Shown here: positions 20,054-30,991 of the stretch, in pieces
Layout of the letters: every line of letters begins with the position of its first letter
Numbering within the stretch: position 1 is the first letter of the stretch
NCBI RefSeq assembly: GCF_030272615.1
Contig: NC_081410.1
Location: forward strand, 507,863,942-507,927,941
Source: Cryptomeria japonica
Taxonomy: Eukaryota; Streptophyta; Pinopsida; Cupressales; Cupressaceae
DNA: 64,000 nt
Reading direction: 5' to 3'
Program-made: the position numbers and the translations under genes
The notes under the pieces: generated by a model
What the model saw: only the letters and a program-made list of their open reading frames with translations
Databases searched by the model: none
What the model was told of the DNA's origin: nothing

Positions 20054-21527
20054 TGTTGGCATTATGTGAACCGATATGAAGACATGATGACATTGTACAT
20101 TGTCATTGATGTCAATATGCTAAAAAGTGAATTGGTATATTGAAGTTTTCAATTGGAAAGAGAACCGATATATGTGTTAAGGAGAACCAGTATATGTGTT
20201 AAGGAGAACCGGTATGTTGAGATGTGAATTGGTACATGGAATGTGATATGACTACTAGTTGGTAGTCTCAGCTTCATGGTTTCTGGTTGAAGTATTCCAA
20301 GCCTATGTGACTCAACCAATGACATTTTGTGATGAGTTAGTATTGTAACAAAGAACAAATCGTGTTGCCACATCAACCTTCTACATGTGAAGGATCTTGC
20401 ATGAAGGTGATTTCTCCTATCTACCTCGGGAATGTGCAAAGTCTGTAAATGGTGAAAACATGTGATGGGTTATCAGCCACCATGGATACAGTGGAGAATG
20501 AATGATGGAGAATGTCTTGAGATCGGTTCAAGACTATTGCATTTAATGCAATATGCTCAATGGTTAGGATTGAACTGTTTGAATTGCTTAACCTAAAAAG
20601 TTTAAGGTTTAGGGTTTATGCTACCGACCTATCTATTTCCTATAAGGTCAGTGTTGCGCTTCTTTCTGAAGTTGTTGGCAAATGTGGTATGTGTATCTAA
20701 GTGCAGAGATACATGATTCTTGCCAGACCGGATAAGAGGATTGATAACAGCAGAGTGTGAGTGCAGAAGGAGAAGAGGAAGTAAAGTGGATCTACATTGG
20801 CATTGAGTGTTGTTACCAGATCATTGTAATACCTGTTGATCTCTAACCACCTCAACAATTAGAAAATCCCTTAATAGGGTAGCTCTAACCAGCTTACTAT
20901 AAATCCTTTAACAGGGTGACTCAAATTCATTGAGTTCTTGAAATCCTCTAACAAGGTAACCTTTAACAGGGTTTAACCCTTAACTAGGTATTTTAGCCAT
21001 CCCTTAGCCAGGTGATCCCTAGAAGGATCACTTCCTAATAGAACCGGTTGTAATAAGTCTTTAACCAGACTAGGCTCCTAACAGAGTGGATTTCTAAAGA
21101 GTTCAAAATAGCTTGTGGGTATTCATCCCCACCATGGTTTTTCCTAGTTGGGTTTCCACATGAAAAATCTATGTTATGTGTGGTGATTTTCATGTGATGG
21201 TTTAAGTGATTTGTGTCTGAAGGTAAATCATGTTGAACTAGCTATTATTATATTTCTGATGGCTGATTACCTATTCATGCATAAGGGTGAAATGGAAGTG
21301 TAGTACTAGGATGAGTGAAAAGATAAGTGATTAACTGATTAATGCTTGTCACAGTCACTCGTAGCTTTACTGATTGTACTCTGTTTCAGATCAGTGTTAC
21401 TATTTCCCAGTCATTTGTAGTGTTTGTTGTCTAACTGGTTTCAGGAAAGTGTTTTTTTTCGTCTGTACTGATTCACCCCACCCTCTCAGTACTGGTTTGG
21501 TACTCACCATTCCTCATTGAGTTATCA
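20054..21527 (+). repeat. Copia-2 5' LTR
   Basis: 1474 bases, TGTTGGCATTATGTG..GAGTTATCA. The terminal hairpin arms GTACTGA (21465-21471) and TCAGTAC (21486-21492) surround a 14-base C-rich loop. A T-run follows GGAAAGTG at about 21452. The primer site begins three bases after the LTR end. Confidence 0.93.
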
Positions 21528-21529
21528 AT

Positions 21530-21540
21530 TGGTATCAGAG
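21530..21540 (+). other. Primer binding site of Copia-2
   Basis: TGGTATCAGAG, complementary to initiator tRNA-Met, two bases after the LTR. Confidence 0.92.
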
Positions 21541-21598
21541 CATCCTCCAGCTCCTCTGTGGTGTAAGCTTAACCGCTTGAGGGAAAGATCCTATTGTA

Positions 21599-22282
21599 AT
21601 GATGAAGAGGGAAGGTCCAAAGTTCAATAGAGATAATTTCAATAAATGGAAAGACAGAATGAAGATATACATCAGAAGCATGGGTGTTCAACACTGGAGC
21701 TATGTTGAGAATGCTTATGCTTCCCCTACCGATACTCTTAGCGATGACCAAAAGAGAGAGATGCAGGAGAATGGGCAAGTCATGGAAGCCCTAATTAGTA
21801 GTTTATCTGACATTGATTTCATTAATGTCCAAGATGAAGTAAATCCCAAAGAAGTATGGGATACTCTTGAAAATATCTATGGCGGAGATGAGCATGTAAA
21901 ACATGCTAAAGAAGAAAGCCTTAGGGGTAAGTTTGAAGACATGCGGATGGTTGAAGCAGAGACCATTCAACAATATGGAATAAGAATCAAAACCATTGTT
22001 GGAGACATCAAGAGTGCAGGAGGCAAAATAGAAGACTCCACTGTTATAAGCAAAGTCTTGAGATCCTTGTTACCAGTCTATGCAATAAGTGTTGCAACTA
22101 TTCAGGAGTTGAGGTCAATAGACAAGACTAAGGTATCACTAGACTCCATCATTGCAAAGTTGACTTCTTATGAGTTAAACAGTTTTGATGGTAGTGTGCA
22201 GAAGACCGAATCAACCTTTAGAGCATCAGCTGCACCATCTAGAAAAGGCAAAGAAGTAAGCACCAGTGGTGAACCAAAATAG
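21599..22282 (+). CDS. Copia-2 gag core
   Basis: 227 codons from ATG 21599 to TAG 22280-22282. Reads FNRDNFNKWKDRMKIYIRS, MEALISSLSDIDFINVQD, KEVWDTLENIYGGDEHVKHA and ISKVLRSLLPVYAISVATI, typical of UBN2-type copia gag. The TAG falls after GEPK and the frame continues as SREMNDEEILMEFEALL, so gag was once longer and fused to the rest. It would build the particle in the cytoplasm. Confidence 0.92.
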   Translation: MMKREGPKFNRDNFNKWKDRMKIYIRSMGVQHWSYVENAYASPTDTLSDDQKREMQENGQVMEALISSLSDIDFINVQDEVNPKEVWDTLENIYGGDEHVKHAKEESLRGKFEDMRMVEAETIQQYGIRIKTIVGDIKSAGGKIEDSTVISKVLRSLLPVYAISVATIQELRSIDKTKVSLDSIIAKLTSYELNSFDGSVQKTESTFRASAAPSRKGKEVSTSGEPK

Positions 22283-22957
22283 AGCAGAGAAATGAATGAT
22301 GAGGAGATTCTGATGGAATTTGAAGCTCTTCTTGCCAAGAGACTTGCAAAGGGAACTGGTAAATATAGAGGTAAACTTCCATTGAAATGCTTTTCCTATA
22401 ACCAGATAGGACATATTGCTGTAAACTATCCTAATGGTGACAACAAGGACAAATCGGAAAGATTTAAGAAATTCAAAGGAGGAAACCAGAGAAACTATTT
22501 TGTAGCAGTTGATGAAGGTGTCATAGACGAGGAATCAGAAGATGAAGAAAATGAAGATATTGTGTTTGTTGTAGTAAAGGAAGATTTGTCAGACAAGAAG
22601 GCTCTTGTCTCCTGCTTTGATAATTCCAATGAGTGGATTATTGACAGTGGCTGCTCTCACCATATCACTGTTGACCAGAGTAAGTTTCTATCTTTGGAAG
22701 AGTATGATGGTGGTGCGATTCTCTTTGGTAATGATGCACCATGTATGGTCAAAGGCAGAGGGTCCATCTCTCTGAATGGAAAGAGAAGTGCTGACAATGT
22801 GTATTGGGTTGATGGTCTCAGACACAACCTTTTAAGTGTTGCCTAGCTGAATGATAGTGGACTCACTCTGAAATTCAAGAATGGAGTGTGCAAAATCAAT
22901 GGAAAGAATGGCGAATTGGTGGCCACTGGTATGCAAACCAAAGGTAACCTATTTTAG
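22283..22957 (+). pseudogene. Copia-2 zinc-knuckle remnant and protease
   Basis: Knuckle position: CFSYNQIGHIAVNY, where the second and fourth cysteines have become Tyr (TGT to TAT type changes), so zinc binding is lost. Then the protease signature EWIIDSGCSHHIT (D-S-G), GRGSISLNGK and VYWVDGLRHNLLSVA. Stops: TAG 22844-22846 (before LNDSG) and TAG 22955-22957 (before LNANIS). Same frame as gag. Confidence 0.9.
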
Positions 22958-23677
22958 CTGAATGCAAATATCAGTACCTGTCTTATGGCTAAGTTTGATG
23001 ATAGATGGATATGGCATAGGAGACCCTGCCATGTAAACTTTGATAACATTGTGAAGGCCAGTAAGATCAAGGAAGTTAGAGGATTTACAGTGCTGAGTAA
23101 ACCAGAAAATCCTTTGTGCAGAGAGTGTCAACTAGGGAAGATGTCTTCCTTATCTTTCAAAGGTAAATCTTTCACTACAAACAATTTACTTGATCTTGTG
23201 GATACTGATTTGTGTGGTCCTATGAAAACTAGAAGTGTGCAGGGAGATAGGTATTTTATGATTCTTACAGATGATTACTCAAGAATGATGTGGGTCACAT
23301 TCTTGAAGGACAAGTCTGAAGCCTTTGGAAAGTTCAAAGCTTTCAGAGCACTAGTAGAGAAGGAAAGCGGTAGAAGAATCAAATGCCTCAGAACTGAGCA
23401 AGGAGGGGAATTCACTTTTGGTAAATTCAACAAATATTGTGAAGAGAATGGCATCAAGAGGCAACTGTTTGTCCCCCAAACTCCTCAGTAGAATGGCTTA
23501 GTAGAGAGGAACAACCGGACTATTGTTGAAGTGGCTAGAACTATGTTAATCCAAGGAAAGGTTGCTCACACCTTTTGGAGAGAAGCAGTGAGCACTACAG
23601 TCTACCAAATGAACCGGCTACTCATCAAGAAAGGAAAGAATAAGACTCCATATGAGTACTGGACTGGTAAGACATGA
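22958..23677 (+). pseudogene. Copia-2 GAG-pre-integrase and integrase core
   Basis: Has IWHRRPCHVNFDNI, CRECQLGKMSSLSFKG, VDTDLCGPMKTRSVQGDRY, ILTDDYSRMMWVTFLKDKSE and CLRTEQGGEFTFGKFN. The second catalytic Asp of the usual RTDNGGEF motif is Glu here. PQTPQ-TAG-NGLVERNNRT follows, with the stop (23489-23491) at the conserved Gln. A TGA at 23675-23677 ends the section (GKT-stop-VVSYF). Confidence 0.92.
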
Positions 23678-24196
23678 GTGGTAAGCTACTTTAAAGTATT
23701 TGGTAGAAAATGCTATATCAAGAGGAGTGAACATCAGAGCAAGTTAGATGCAAAATGTGATGAAGGAATATTTCTAGGATATTCCACCAAAAGTAAAGCT
23801 CTCAAATATTTCAATAATAGGAATCAGAGAATCATTGAAAGCATCAATGTTAGGGTTGATGAAAACTTTGAGAAACTAAAGGAAACCGATAGTGAGCAAG
23901 TGAGAGATGAATCGGTAGTAAACTTTTGGGAACTGGTTGCAAATCAGCCTAACACCAGTAATAGTGCTCCTAGACCGGTAGATGCTGATGATAATGAATA
24001 TGAGGTTAATGAAGAAAATAAAGAGGAAGCTGTTAAGAACATACCTAGATATGTCAAACTCAATCATGATCCAAAGTAGATCATAGGAGACAAGGATGTA
24101 GGAATTCTTACAAGAAGAAAGATCAGAGAAAACTCATGTATGATCTCTGAATTTGAGCCTAAATCATTCAGAGAGGCACATAAAGATGAAGACTAG
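23678..24196 (+). pseudogene. Copia-2 integrase C-terminal and linker
   Basis: KVFGRKCYIKRSEHQSKLDA, EGIFLGYSTKSKALKYFN and an acidic linker (DADDNEYEVNEENKEEAV) that normally joins integrase to RT. It is in the same frame as gag and integrase. Stops TAG 24077-24079 (after HDPK) and TAG 24194-24196 (after KDED, where Trp is usual before IKAMEEEL). Confidence 0.88.
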
Positions 24197-25080
24197 ATCA
24201 AGGCAATGGAAGAGGAACTTGATCAGATAGAAAAAAATGGTACATGGTCCCTAGTACCTAGACCAGAGCATAAAAATGTCATTGGAACCAAATGGGTCTT
24301 CAAAAATAAGCTGAATGAGGATGGCACAATGGTAAGGAACAAAGCTAGATTAGTATGTAAAGGATATGCCCAAGAAGAAGGAGAAGACTATGGAGAAACC
24401 TTTGCTCCAGTAGCAAGATTGGAAAGAGTTCGTATGCTTCTTGCATATGCAGCTTTTAAAGGATTCAAAGTATACCAAATGGATGTAAAATATGCATTTC
24501 TAAATGGAGTACTTGAAGAGGAGGTGTATATAGAGCAACCAAATGGGTTTGCCCTATCTGAAGATAGTGACATGGTGTGTAGGCCACATAAAGCCTTGTA
24601 TGGTCTAAAGCAGGCACCTAGAGAATGGTATGAATGCCTGCACTCCCATCTTGTGAAGATTGGATTTGAGAGAACAAGTGAAGATAGCAATATCTACTTG
24701 AAAGTGAAAGGAGTTCAGATTCTGATCTATGAAGTATTTTGTTGATGACATAATCTTTGGTGGAGATGACAAGATGAGTCATGAGTTTGTAGATGAGATG
24801 AAAAAGGAATTTGAAATGTCACTCATAGGGGAGATTAAGTTCTTCATTGGACTGCAAATTCAACAAATGAAAGATGGAATCTTTATTACTCAGTCCAAGT
24901 ATGTCAAAGAGGTGTTGAAGACCTTTGGCATGGAAGATAGCAAACCGGTTGGTACACTGATGGTGATCGGTTGTAAATTATCCAAAGAGGATGACTCAAC
25001 CTTTGTGGATGAGAAAGAATACCGATCAATGATTGGTAAGTTGCATTATGTAGTGCACATCAGATCGGATATTACACATG
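24197..25080 (+). pseudogene. Copia-2 reverse transcriptase
   Basis: [91 protein letters not shown] one-base frameshift near 24730 then separates this from [12 protein letters not shown] (catalytic box, Y-F-V-D-D) and EFEMSLIGEIKFFIGLQI, VGTLMVIGCKL. The enzyme copied element RNA to DNA. Confidence 0.94.
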
Positions 25081-25691
25081 CAGTTGGCATTACTGCAAGG
25101 ATCCAGAAAAGCCAAAGAGAATCCCACTTGGTTGGAGTCAAGAGGATTCTTAGATATCTAAAGGGAACTATTAATTATGAATTGTGCTATCCTTATAGCA
25201 TTGATTTCAACTTGAAAGTATTCATAGATGCTAATTGGGCTGGTAGTGTGGATGACCTGAAGAGCACAACTAGTGGTGCATTCTTTCTTGGTGGTAGACT
25301 AGTCTCATGGATGAGTAAGAAGAAGAGTTGTATCTCTCACTCTACAGTAGAAGTAGAGTATGTTGCATCTTTTATGAATTGCATGTAGACTATTTGGATG
25401 AAGCATGTATTGAATGGCTTCAAAGTTCCTATCTCTGGACCAGTAAGCATATTTTATGATAACACAAGTGCTATCAATATTTCCAAGAATATAGTTTTGC
25501 ATTCTAGAAAAAAGCACTTTGACCTTAAGTATCATTTCTTGAGGGAAAAGGTTCAAAGCAAAGAGATTGCACTAGAACATGTTTCTAGCAAGGAGCAGTT
25601 AGCAGACATATTCACCAAGCCTCTCCCAAAGGTTACATTTACCTACTTAAGAGGTGAATTAGGGGTGCTGCCCCTTCAAGAGGTGAACTAA
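25081..25691 (+). pseudogene. Copia-2 RNase H
   Basis: VFIDANWAGSVDDLKSTTSG, LVSWMSKKKSCISHSTVEVE, TAG at 25386-25388 (CM-stop-TIWMKHVL, Gln expected), IFYDNTSAINISKNIVLHSR, KKHFDLKYHFLREKVQ and LADIFTKPLPKVTF, ending TAA/TAG-type at about 25689. Same frame as the second half of RT. Confidence 0.92.
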
Positions 25692-25962
25692 AGTATGTGA
25701 TCCACATTAGTCAGGTATTGCATTGCCAAATCTCTTCAAGATTGATGTGCTACTCCTCAGGGGGAGCGACATAATAGATTAGAGAAGCTTGTGTCTCCAC
25801 TTTGGCATTGTTGTCAAAGGGGGAGAAGATATGAAACGGAGAAGATATCTGCAAAAATTGGGGAGAAGATGTGAAGTGGAGAAGATATTTGTAGAAATTG
25901 GGGAGAAGATGTGAAGCAAAGAGATATCTTTGTATATTGCCATCAATGCCAAAGGGGGATAT
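25692..25962 (+). other. Copia-2 3' region: polypurine motifs and 40-bp tandem repeats
   Basis: Two polypurine-like motifs: TTGTCAAAGGGGGAGAAG (25812-25829) and CCAAAGGGGGATAT (25949-25962), the latter abutting the LTR. Between them lie tandem 40-bp units, 25820-25859, 25860-25899 and a partial third from 25900, each starting GGGGAGAAGAT and containing GGAGAAGATAT. Repeated polypurine tracts are a reported Sirevirus trait. Confidence 0.75.
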
Positions 25963-27413
25963 TGTTGGCATTATGTGAACCGGTATGAAGACATGATGAC
26001 ATTGTATGTTGTCATTGATGTCAATATGCTGAAAAGTAAACCAGTATATTGAATTTTTCAATTGGAAAGAGAACCGGTATATGTGTTAAGGAGAACTAGT
26101 ATGTTGAGATGTGAACTGGTACATGGAATGTGATATGACTACCAGTTGGTAGTCTCAACTTTAGGGTTTTTGGTTGAAGTATTCCAAGCCTATGTGACTC
26201 AACCGATGACATTTTTTGATGAGTTAGCATTGTAATGAAGAATAGATTGTGTTGCCACGTCATCCTTGTGCACGTGGAGGATCTTGCATGAAGGTGATTG
26301 CTCCTATCTACCTCGGGAATGTGCGAAGTCTATAAACCATGAAAATGCGTGATGGGTTATCAACCACCATGGATGTGGTGGAGAAAGAATGATGGAGAAT
26401 GTCTTGAGATTGGTTCAAAACTATTGCATTTAATGCAATATGCTCAACGGTCAGGATTGAACCATTTGAATTGCTTAACCTAAAAATTTTAAGGTTTAGG
26501 GTTTATTCTACCGAACTATGTGTTTCCTATAAGGTTGATGTTGCACTTCTTTCTAAAGTTGTTGGCAAATGTGGTATGTGTATCTAAGTGCAGAGATACA
26601 TGATTCTTCCCAGACCGGATAAGAGGATTGATACCTGCAGAGTGTGAGTGTAGAAGGAGAAGAGGAACTAAAGTGGATCTGCATTGGCATTGAGTGTTGT
26701 TACCAGATTATTGTAATACCTGTTGATCTCTAACCACCTCAACAGTTGGAAAATCCCTTAACAGGGTAGCTCTAACCAGGTTACTATAAATCCTTTAACA
26801 GGGTGACTCAAATTCATTGAGTTCTTGAAATCCTCTAACAAGGTAACCTTTAACAAGGTTTAACCCTTAACCAGGTATTTTAGCCATCCCATAACCAGGT
26901 GATCCCTACCAGCATCGGTTTCTATTAGAACCTATTGTAATAAGTCTTTAACCGGACTAGGCTCCTAACATAGCGGACTTCTAAAGAGTTCAAAATAGCT
27001 TGTGGGTATTCATCCCCACCATGGTTTTTCCCAGTTGGGTTTCCACATGAAATATCTATGTGTTATGTGTGGTGATTTCATGTGATGGTTTAAGTGATCT
27101 ATGTCTGAAGGTAAATCATGCTGAACTAGCTGTTATTATATTTTTGATGACTAATTACCTATTCATGCATAAGGGTGAAATGGAAGTGTAGTACTAGGAT
27201 GAGTGGAAAGCTAAGTGATTAACCAGTTAATGCTTGTAACAGTCACTCTTATCTTTACCGATTGTACTCTATTTTAGACCTATGTTACTATTTGCCAGTC
27301 ATTTGCAGTGTTTGCTGTCTAACTGGTTTCAGGAAAGTGTTTTTTTTGTCTGTACAAATTCACCCCCCCTCTCAATATTGGTTTGGTACTCACCATTCCT
27401 CATTGAGTTATTA
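25963..27413 (+). repeat. Copia-2 3' LTR
   Basis: 1451 bases, TGTTGGCATTATGTG..GAGTTATTA. The final CA has become TA. The terminal hairpin is damaged here (GTACAAA versus TCAATAT), unlike the 5' copy. GGTCC follows at 27414-27418. Confidence 0.92.
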
Positions 27414-27418
27414 GGTCC

Positions 27419-27709
27419 TAGACATTTCTGCTCAGATTTCAGACAAAGGTGCACCTATGATTTTTCCTTCTGATTTGTACTTTTCAGTAGTGTATCAGTT
27501 GTTCTTTGATTTGCATTCTCAGATTAGGGTTTTCTTGCTTACTTGCTCTCTAGGTTAGATTGCATTTTACATCATTCCTCTCTCTCATTTACAACAAAGG
27601 AATAGAAAACCTAAGAGGTAATCCATGGCTCTCTCTTTCTCGTAAGAAGCAGCTGACATGCATTACCTCCCTAGGCTCTTTGATATTCTATGAGCGTTAC
27701 CTCCCTACA
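27419..27709 (+). repeat. Gypsy-1 5' LTR, third piece
   Basis: TAGACATTTCTGCTCAG.. corresponds to 38442-38719 of the 3' LTR through AATAGAAAACCTAAGAGGTAA and CATTACCTCCCTAGG. It probably ends at CTCCCTACA just before a TGGTGAACCC primer-like site at 27716. The 3' LTR lacks the final GTTACCTCCCTACA, so its end is eroded or truncated. Confidence 0.8.
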
Positions 27710-27715
27710 TATCTT

Positions 27716-27728
27716 TGGTGAACCCAAC
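27716..27728 (+). other. Candidate primer binding site of Gypsy-1
   Basis: TGGTGAACCCAAC, matching the start of the equivalent site in Gypsy-3 (TGGTGAACCCGACG at 53250). The primer tRNA is not identified. Confidence 0.5.
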
Positions 27729-27916
27729 ATGAATCCAATTTCATTTTCATTACATTGAATTGTTAGATCTAGATCTAGTTTATTTCATTTGCCTTCAAAA
27801 CATTTAAAAAAAATACAGAAAAAAGAGAAAAAGAAAAAAAAAGAGAGGTTTATTTCATTTTCGTTACATTGTGTGCTTAAGTTTCATAATGTCAGATTTT
27901 TATTTGCAAGAATTTC

Positions 27917-28258
27917 ATGATTTTGATGATGTATGCAATTTTTTTTTATTATGAGTTTAGTAAGGATGAATTAGATGAAGCTCTAGATGAATTTTTGAAC
28001 CCTAAGCCTTCTAAACCCTCATTTTGCCAAAAGTTAATCAACCTTGTTACTATGCCATTTCATGGTGATGAGAAAGATAAGTCGAATGATCCCTCTCATG
28101 GGTACATTCCTATCAACTCCTCCACTAGATCTAGAAACATGGTTGACTCCCATGATTGCCTCTATGATTTGTCTCCTTTTGAATCCAAAGATAAGCCTTT
28201 CAATCACTATGATCATTCTTTATTGGATGATGCCCTTGATGACTTTGTCTTTGCCTAA
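27917..28258 (+). pseudogene. Gypsy-1 5' ORF fragment (unknown)
   Basis: 113 codons with two near-repeated acidic motifs, DELDEALDEFLNPKPSKPS and LLDDALDDFVFA. It has no gag core and no zinc knuckle. It occupies the place where Gypsy-3 has gag, so gag seems to have been deleted or replaced. The stretch 28259-28541 contains many stops. Confidence 0.35.
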
Positions 28259-28541
28259 ACTTTCAAACAAGAATAATGCATCTAAAAGGTTAATCAATAT
28301 GATCAATATGAATGAACATAGAAAAACACTTTTTGTTGTCCAAGGTGCTTGTCCTTCTCCAACTTCACCTCTTCCTAATTAGCCTCTTTTCACAGTTCAA
28401 GTTGGATAAGGTCATGATTCTTTCAGCACTCCAAACAAACCTATCATTACGGTTCAAGGAAGGAATCCCACTAAGAGTCCTTATAGCTATGCTAGACAAA
28501 TAACTAAGGAGAGTTATAATGTAGTTACCCATACCTCTATC

Positions 28542-29459
28542 ATGAGAAAAAATAGGCAACCTAGCCCTCCTATGGTTTTTCTGACTCCTCTACCTAATCC
28601 TCAACTCATTCTTCCTCAAGCACCTCGTATTTCACAAACCCTTGGTAAGGAATATGATCTTGTTGAAAAACTTAAAGCTACTCCTACCAAGATATCCCTT
28701 TGGGAATTTCTTCAAACTTCCTCAATTCATCATGGAATGCTACAAGATGCCTTGAAAACATTGAATGTCCCACCTACAGTGACATCCAATAATATGGCTT
28801 CCTTTATTCACTCTATTACAACATCTAAGGCTCAGATTATGTTTACACAAGATGAGCTGCCTTCTAGTGAAGCTCAACAACAATATGATCCCTTAATTTT
28901 TGTGGTTATTATAAATGATAGTATGATAAGACAAACACTACTAGACAATGGTTATGGCCTTAATATTTATAGCATTAACTTGTTGCATAAGATCAATATT
29001 GTTACATCTCTTATTAAGCCTGATTCTCTTACTATCTATGGTTTTGATAATGTTGCTAAATCTTCACTAGGTATCATCACCTTACCTGTTAAGGTAGGTC
29101 TTGCTACTTTACCTACTCCTATCCATGTTATGTCTAGAGAGTTGACATACAACTTATTTCTAGGGAGACCTTGGATTCATAGCATGCAAGTTGTTCCCTC
29201 TACATTTCATAGGAAAATCAAGTTCATTCACAACAATACAACATACACCTTGTTAGGTGACATGAGATTCCAGGCTTGTTTACAAACATCAAGTTCTAAA
29301 TCATTTTCAATCAATTCTTCCACAACTATCTTAGATAATTACTCTAAAGCTTCTACTTCGATTAGTGTGACTAGTTCATTAAACCTGTCTCCTATAGTTG
29401 GATCAATCCTTGATGCTTCCTCAAGTGGACCTAAGGTTCTTGAGGAAGAGTCTTCTTAG
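28542..29459 (+). pseudogene. Gypsy-1 protease region
   Basis: 305 open codons. EYDLVEKLKATPTKISLWEF, RQTLLDNGYGLNIYSINLL (active-site D-N-G), GIITLPVKVGLATLP and LFLGRPWIHSMQVVPSTFHR align well with Gypsy-3 57660-58260 (QYNLVEQLDKTPALI, VLIDNGAGMNICK, LLLGRP-stop-IHAMQAVPSTYH). D-N-G in place of D-T-G/D-S-G occurs in both elements. At the LGRPW site Gypsy-1 keeps TGG where Gypsy-3 has TAG. Confidence 0.82.
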
Positions 29460-29744
29460 CCCGACTCTACGATTGAGAACACTTTCTCTCCTAAGAAGAC
29501 TCTTGCAGAAGATAATTGGGGATCCCTTGATTTCAATCCTACTTTCATAGGAGAATACATAATTCCCCAAAGAGAACCTAAGGTTTAAAAGAAGAAAGAA
29601 GAAGAAGAACCTAAAAGTCAATCTACTTTGGTTGGGCCATTGAGTAATAACTTTGTGGTGGCTTCTCAGATTTAATCTCCCTTAGTTTCTTGTTTAGAGG
29701 ATTTTCATCCTTCACTTTTTGAAAATCCTCCTTCTTCTTCGGAA

Positions 29745-30128
29745 ATGACTAACCTCTATGGTCCTAGTTTCCACATCCTCGATAGGTGTGGATATAATGG
29801 AAATGGATGTGGTGCTCAAGAACAAGGGATTAAAATTCCCTTGGAAAATAACTTTTGTGATATGACATTTGGGCTTGGTTATGATCCTTTCAAGTGTACT
29901 AAAGCCTCTAAGAGACCATCTATTAGTGTTAATGTCATTTCTTCTTCTCTCTCACTAGAATATCTGGAATATATTGACTATGACCCTTCTTGTGTCTTTT
30001 CTTTGGATGTTTTTTCTATCGATGATTCCTTAGCTGAATTATTGCGAGCTTATGACAACCTTCCTCATTATAACCATAACCATAGTTTTCCCTATTGTTT
30101 AAATGTGGAAGCTTACTTTGGGAAATAA
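29745..30128 (+). pseudogene. Gypsy-1 G-patch-like segment
   Basis: HILDRCGYNGNGCGAQEQGI, then FGLGYDPFKC, fits the G-patch pattern (aromatic-Gly, Gly-rich, terminal GLGY) and occupies the same place between protease and RT as the better-kept domain of Gypsy-3 (58690-58830). The downstream part is acidic (DVFSIDDSLAELL). G-patches often bind RNA or RNA helicases. A role in packaging or reverse transcription is inference. Confidence 0.55.
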
Positions 30129-30284
30129 AGAAATAACAATGAGATAGTTGAAGAATTTCCTCAATTGAAAGATGATTCTCAACAAAGAAATCTCCTATAA
30201 ATGACACCATTGATATCAAGATGGATCCTTGTGTTGAAGATAAGATCATGAAGATAGGAAAATGTCTTGACGAAGAAGAGAAAA

Positions 30285-30991
30285 AATAATATGTTGAGTT
30301 GTTAAATGAATTCCCTAAGATATTTTCTTGGATATATTCTAACATGCCTGGTGTAGATCCTAAGATTGTCACTCATAACATTGTCCTAGTTCCCGATGCT
30401 AAACCTATGAAGCAAAAGATTCGAAAGATTCACCCTAAAGTGTCATTACTTGTTAAAGTTGAAATTGAAAAACCGTTGGATGTTGGATTCATTCATCCTA
30501 TTGATTATTCCCCATGGATTTCAAACATTGTAGTTGTGGCTAAAGCTTAAAATAAGATTAGGATGTGTACGGATTTTCGTGATTTAAACAAGGCCTCTTT
30601 AAAGGATGACTTTCCTCTCTCAAATATTGATATGATAGTGGATTCAGTAGCAGGGCATGCTTTATTATCCTTTATAGATGGTTTCTTAGGATATAATCAA
30701 ATCTTCATCAATCCCCAAGATCAATATAAAATTGCTTTCACCACTCCTTGGGGTATGTTCTGTTGGATTGTGATGCCCTTTGGATTGAAAAATGTAGGTG
30801 CAACCTATCAACATGCTATGAATCTCATATTCCATGACTATATGCATAAGACCTTAGAAGATTACGTTGATGACATCTTAGCCAAATCCATTCTTTGTAC
30901 AGATCATGTTAAGATCTTTCATCAAATATTTGAGAGATTTTGTAAGTATCATGTGTTTGAATCCCCGAAAATGTGTTTTTGGTGTGGATAG
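30285..30991 (+). pseudogene. Gypsy-1 reverse transcriptase
   Basis: NEFPKIFSWIYSNMPGVDP, KQKIRKIHPKVSLLVKVEIE, HPIDYSPWISNIVVVAKA, stop, CTDFRDLNKASLKDDFPLS, HALLSFIDGFLGYNQIFI, TTPWGMFCWIVMPFGLKNVG and the catalytic DYVDDILAKS. It aligns along its length with Gypsy-3 RT. The stop at 30548-30550 and the frameshift after KMCFWCG end its function. Confidence 0.92.

Larger units (their letters stand above)
20054..27413 (+). mobile_element. Copia-2: full-length Ty1/copia element inside the Gypsy-1 LTR
   Basis: 7360 bases. LTRs at 20054-21527 and 25963-27413, perfect target duplication GGTCC (20049-20053 and 27414-27418), primer site TGGTATCAGAG at 21530 and polypurine tract at 25951. The gag-pol frame from 21599 runs to about 24730 without a frameshift, interrupted only by stops, then shifts once. 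LTR length, doubled polypurine motifs and a gene order of gag-protease-integrase-RT-RNase H suggest a Sirevirus-like copia (inference). Confidence 0.95.
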
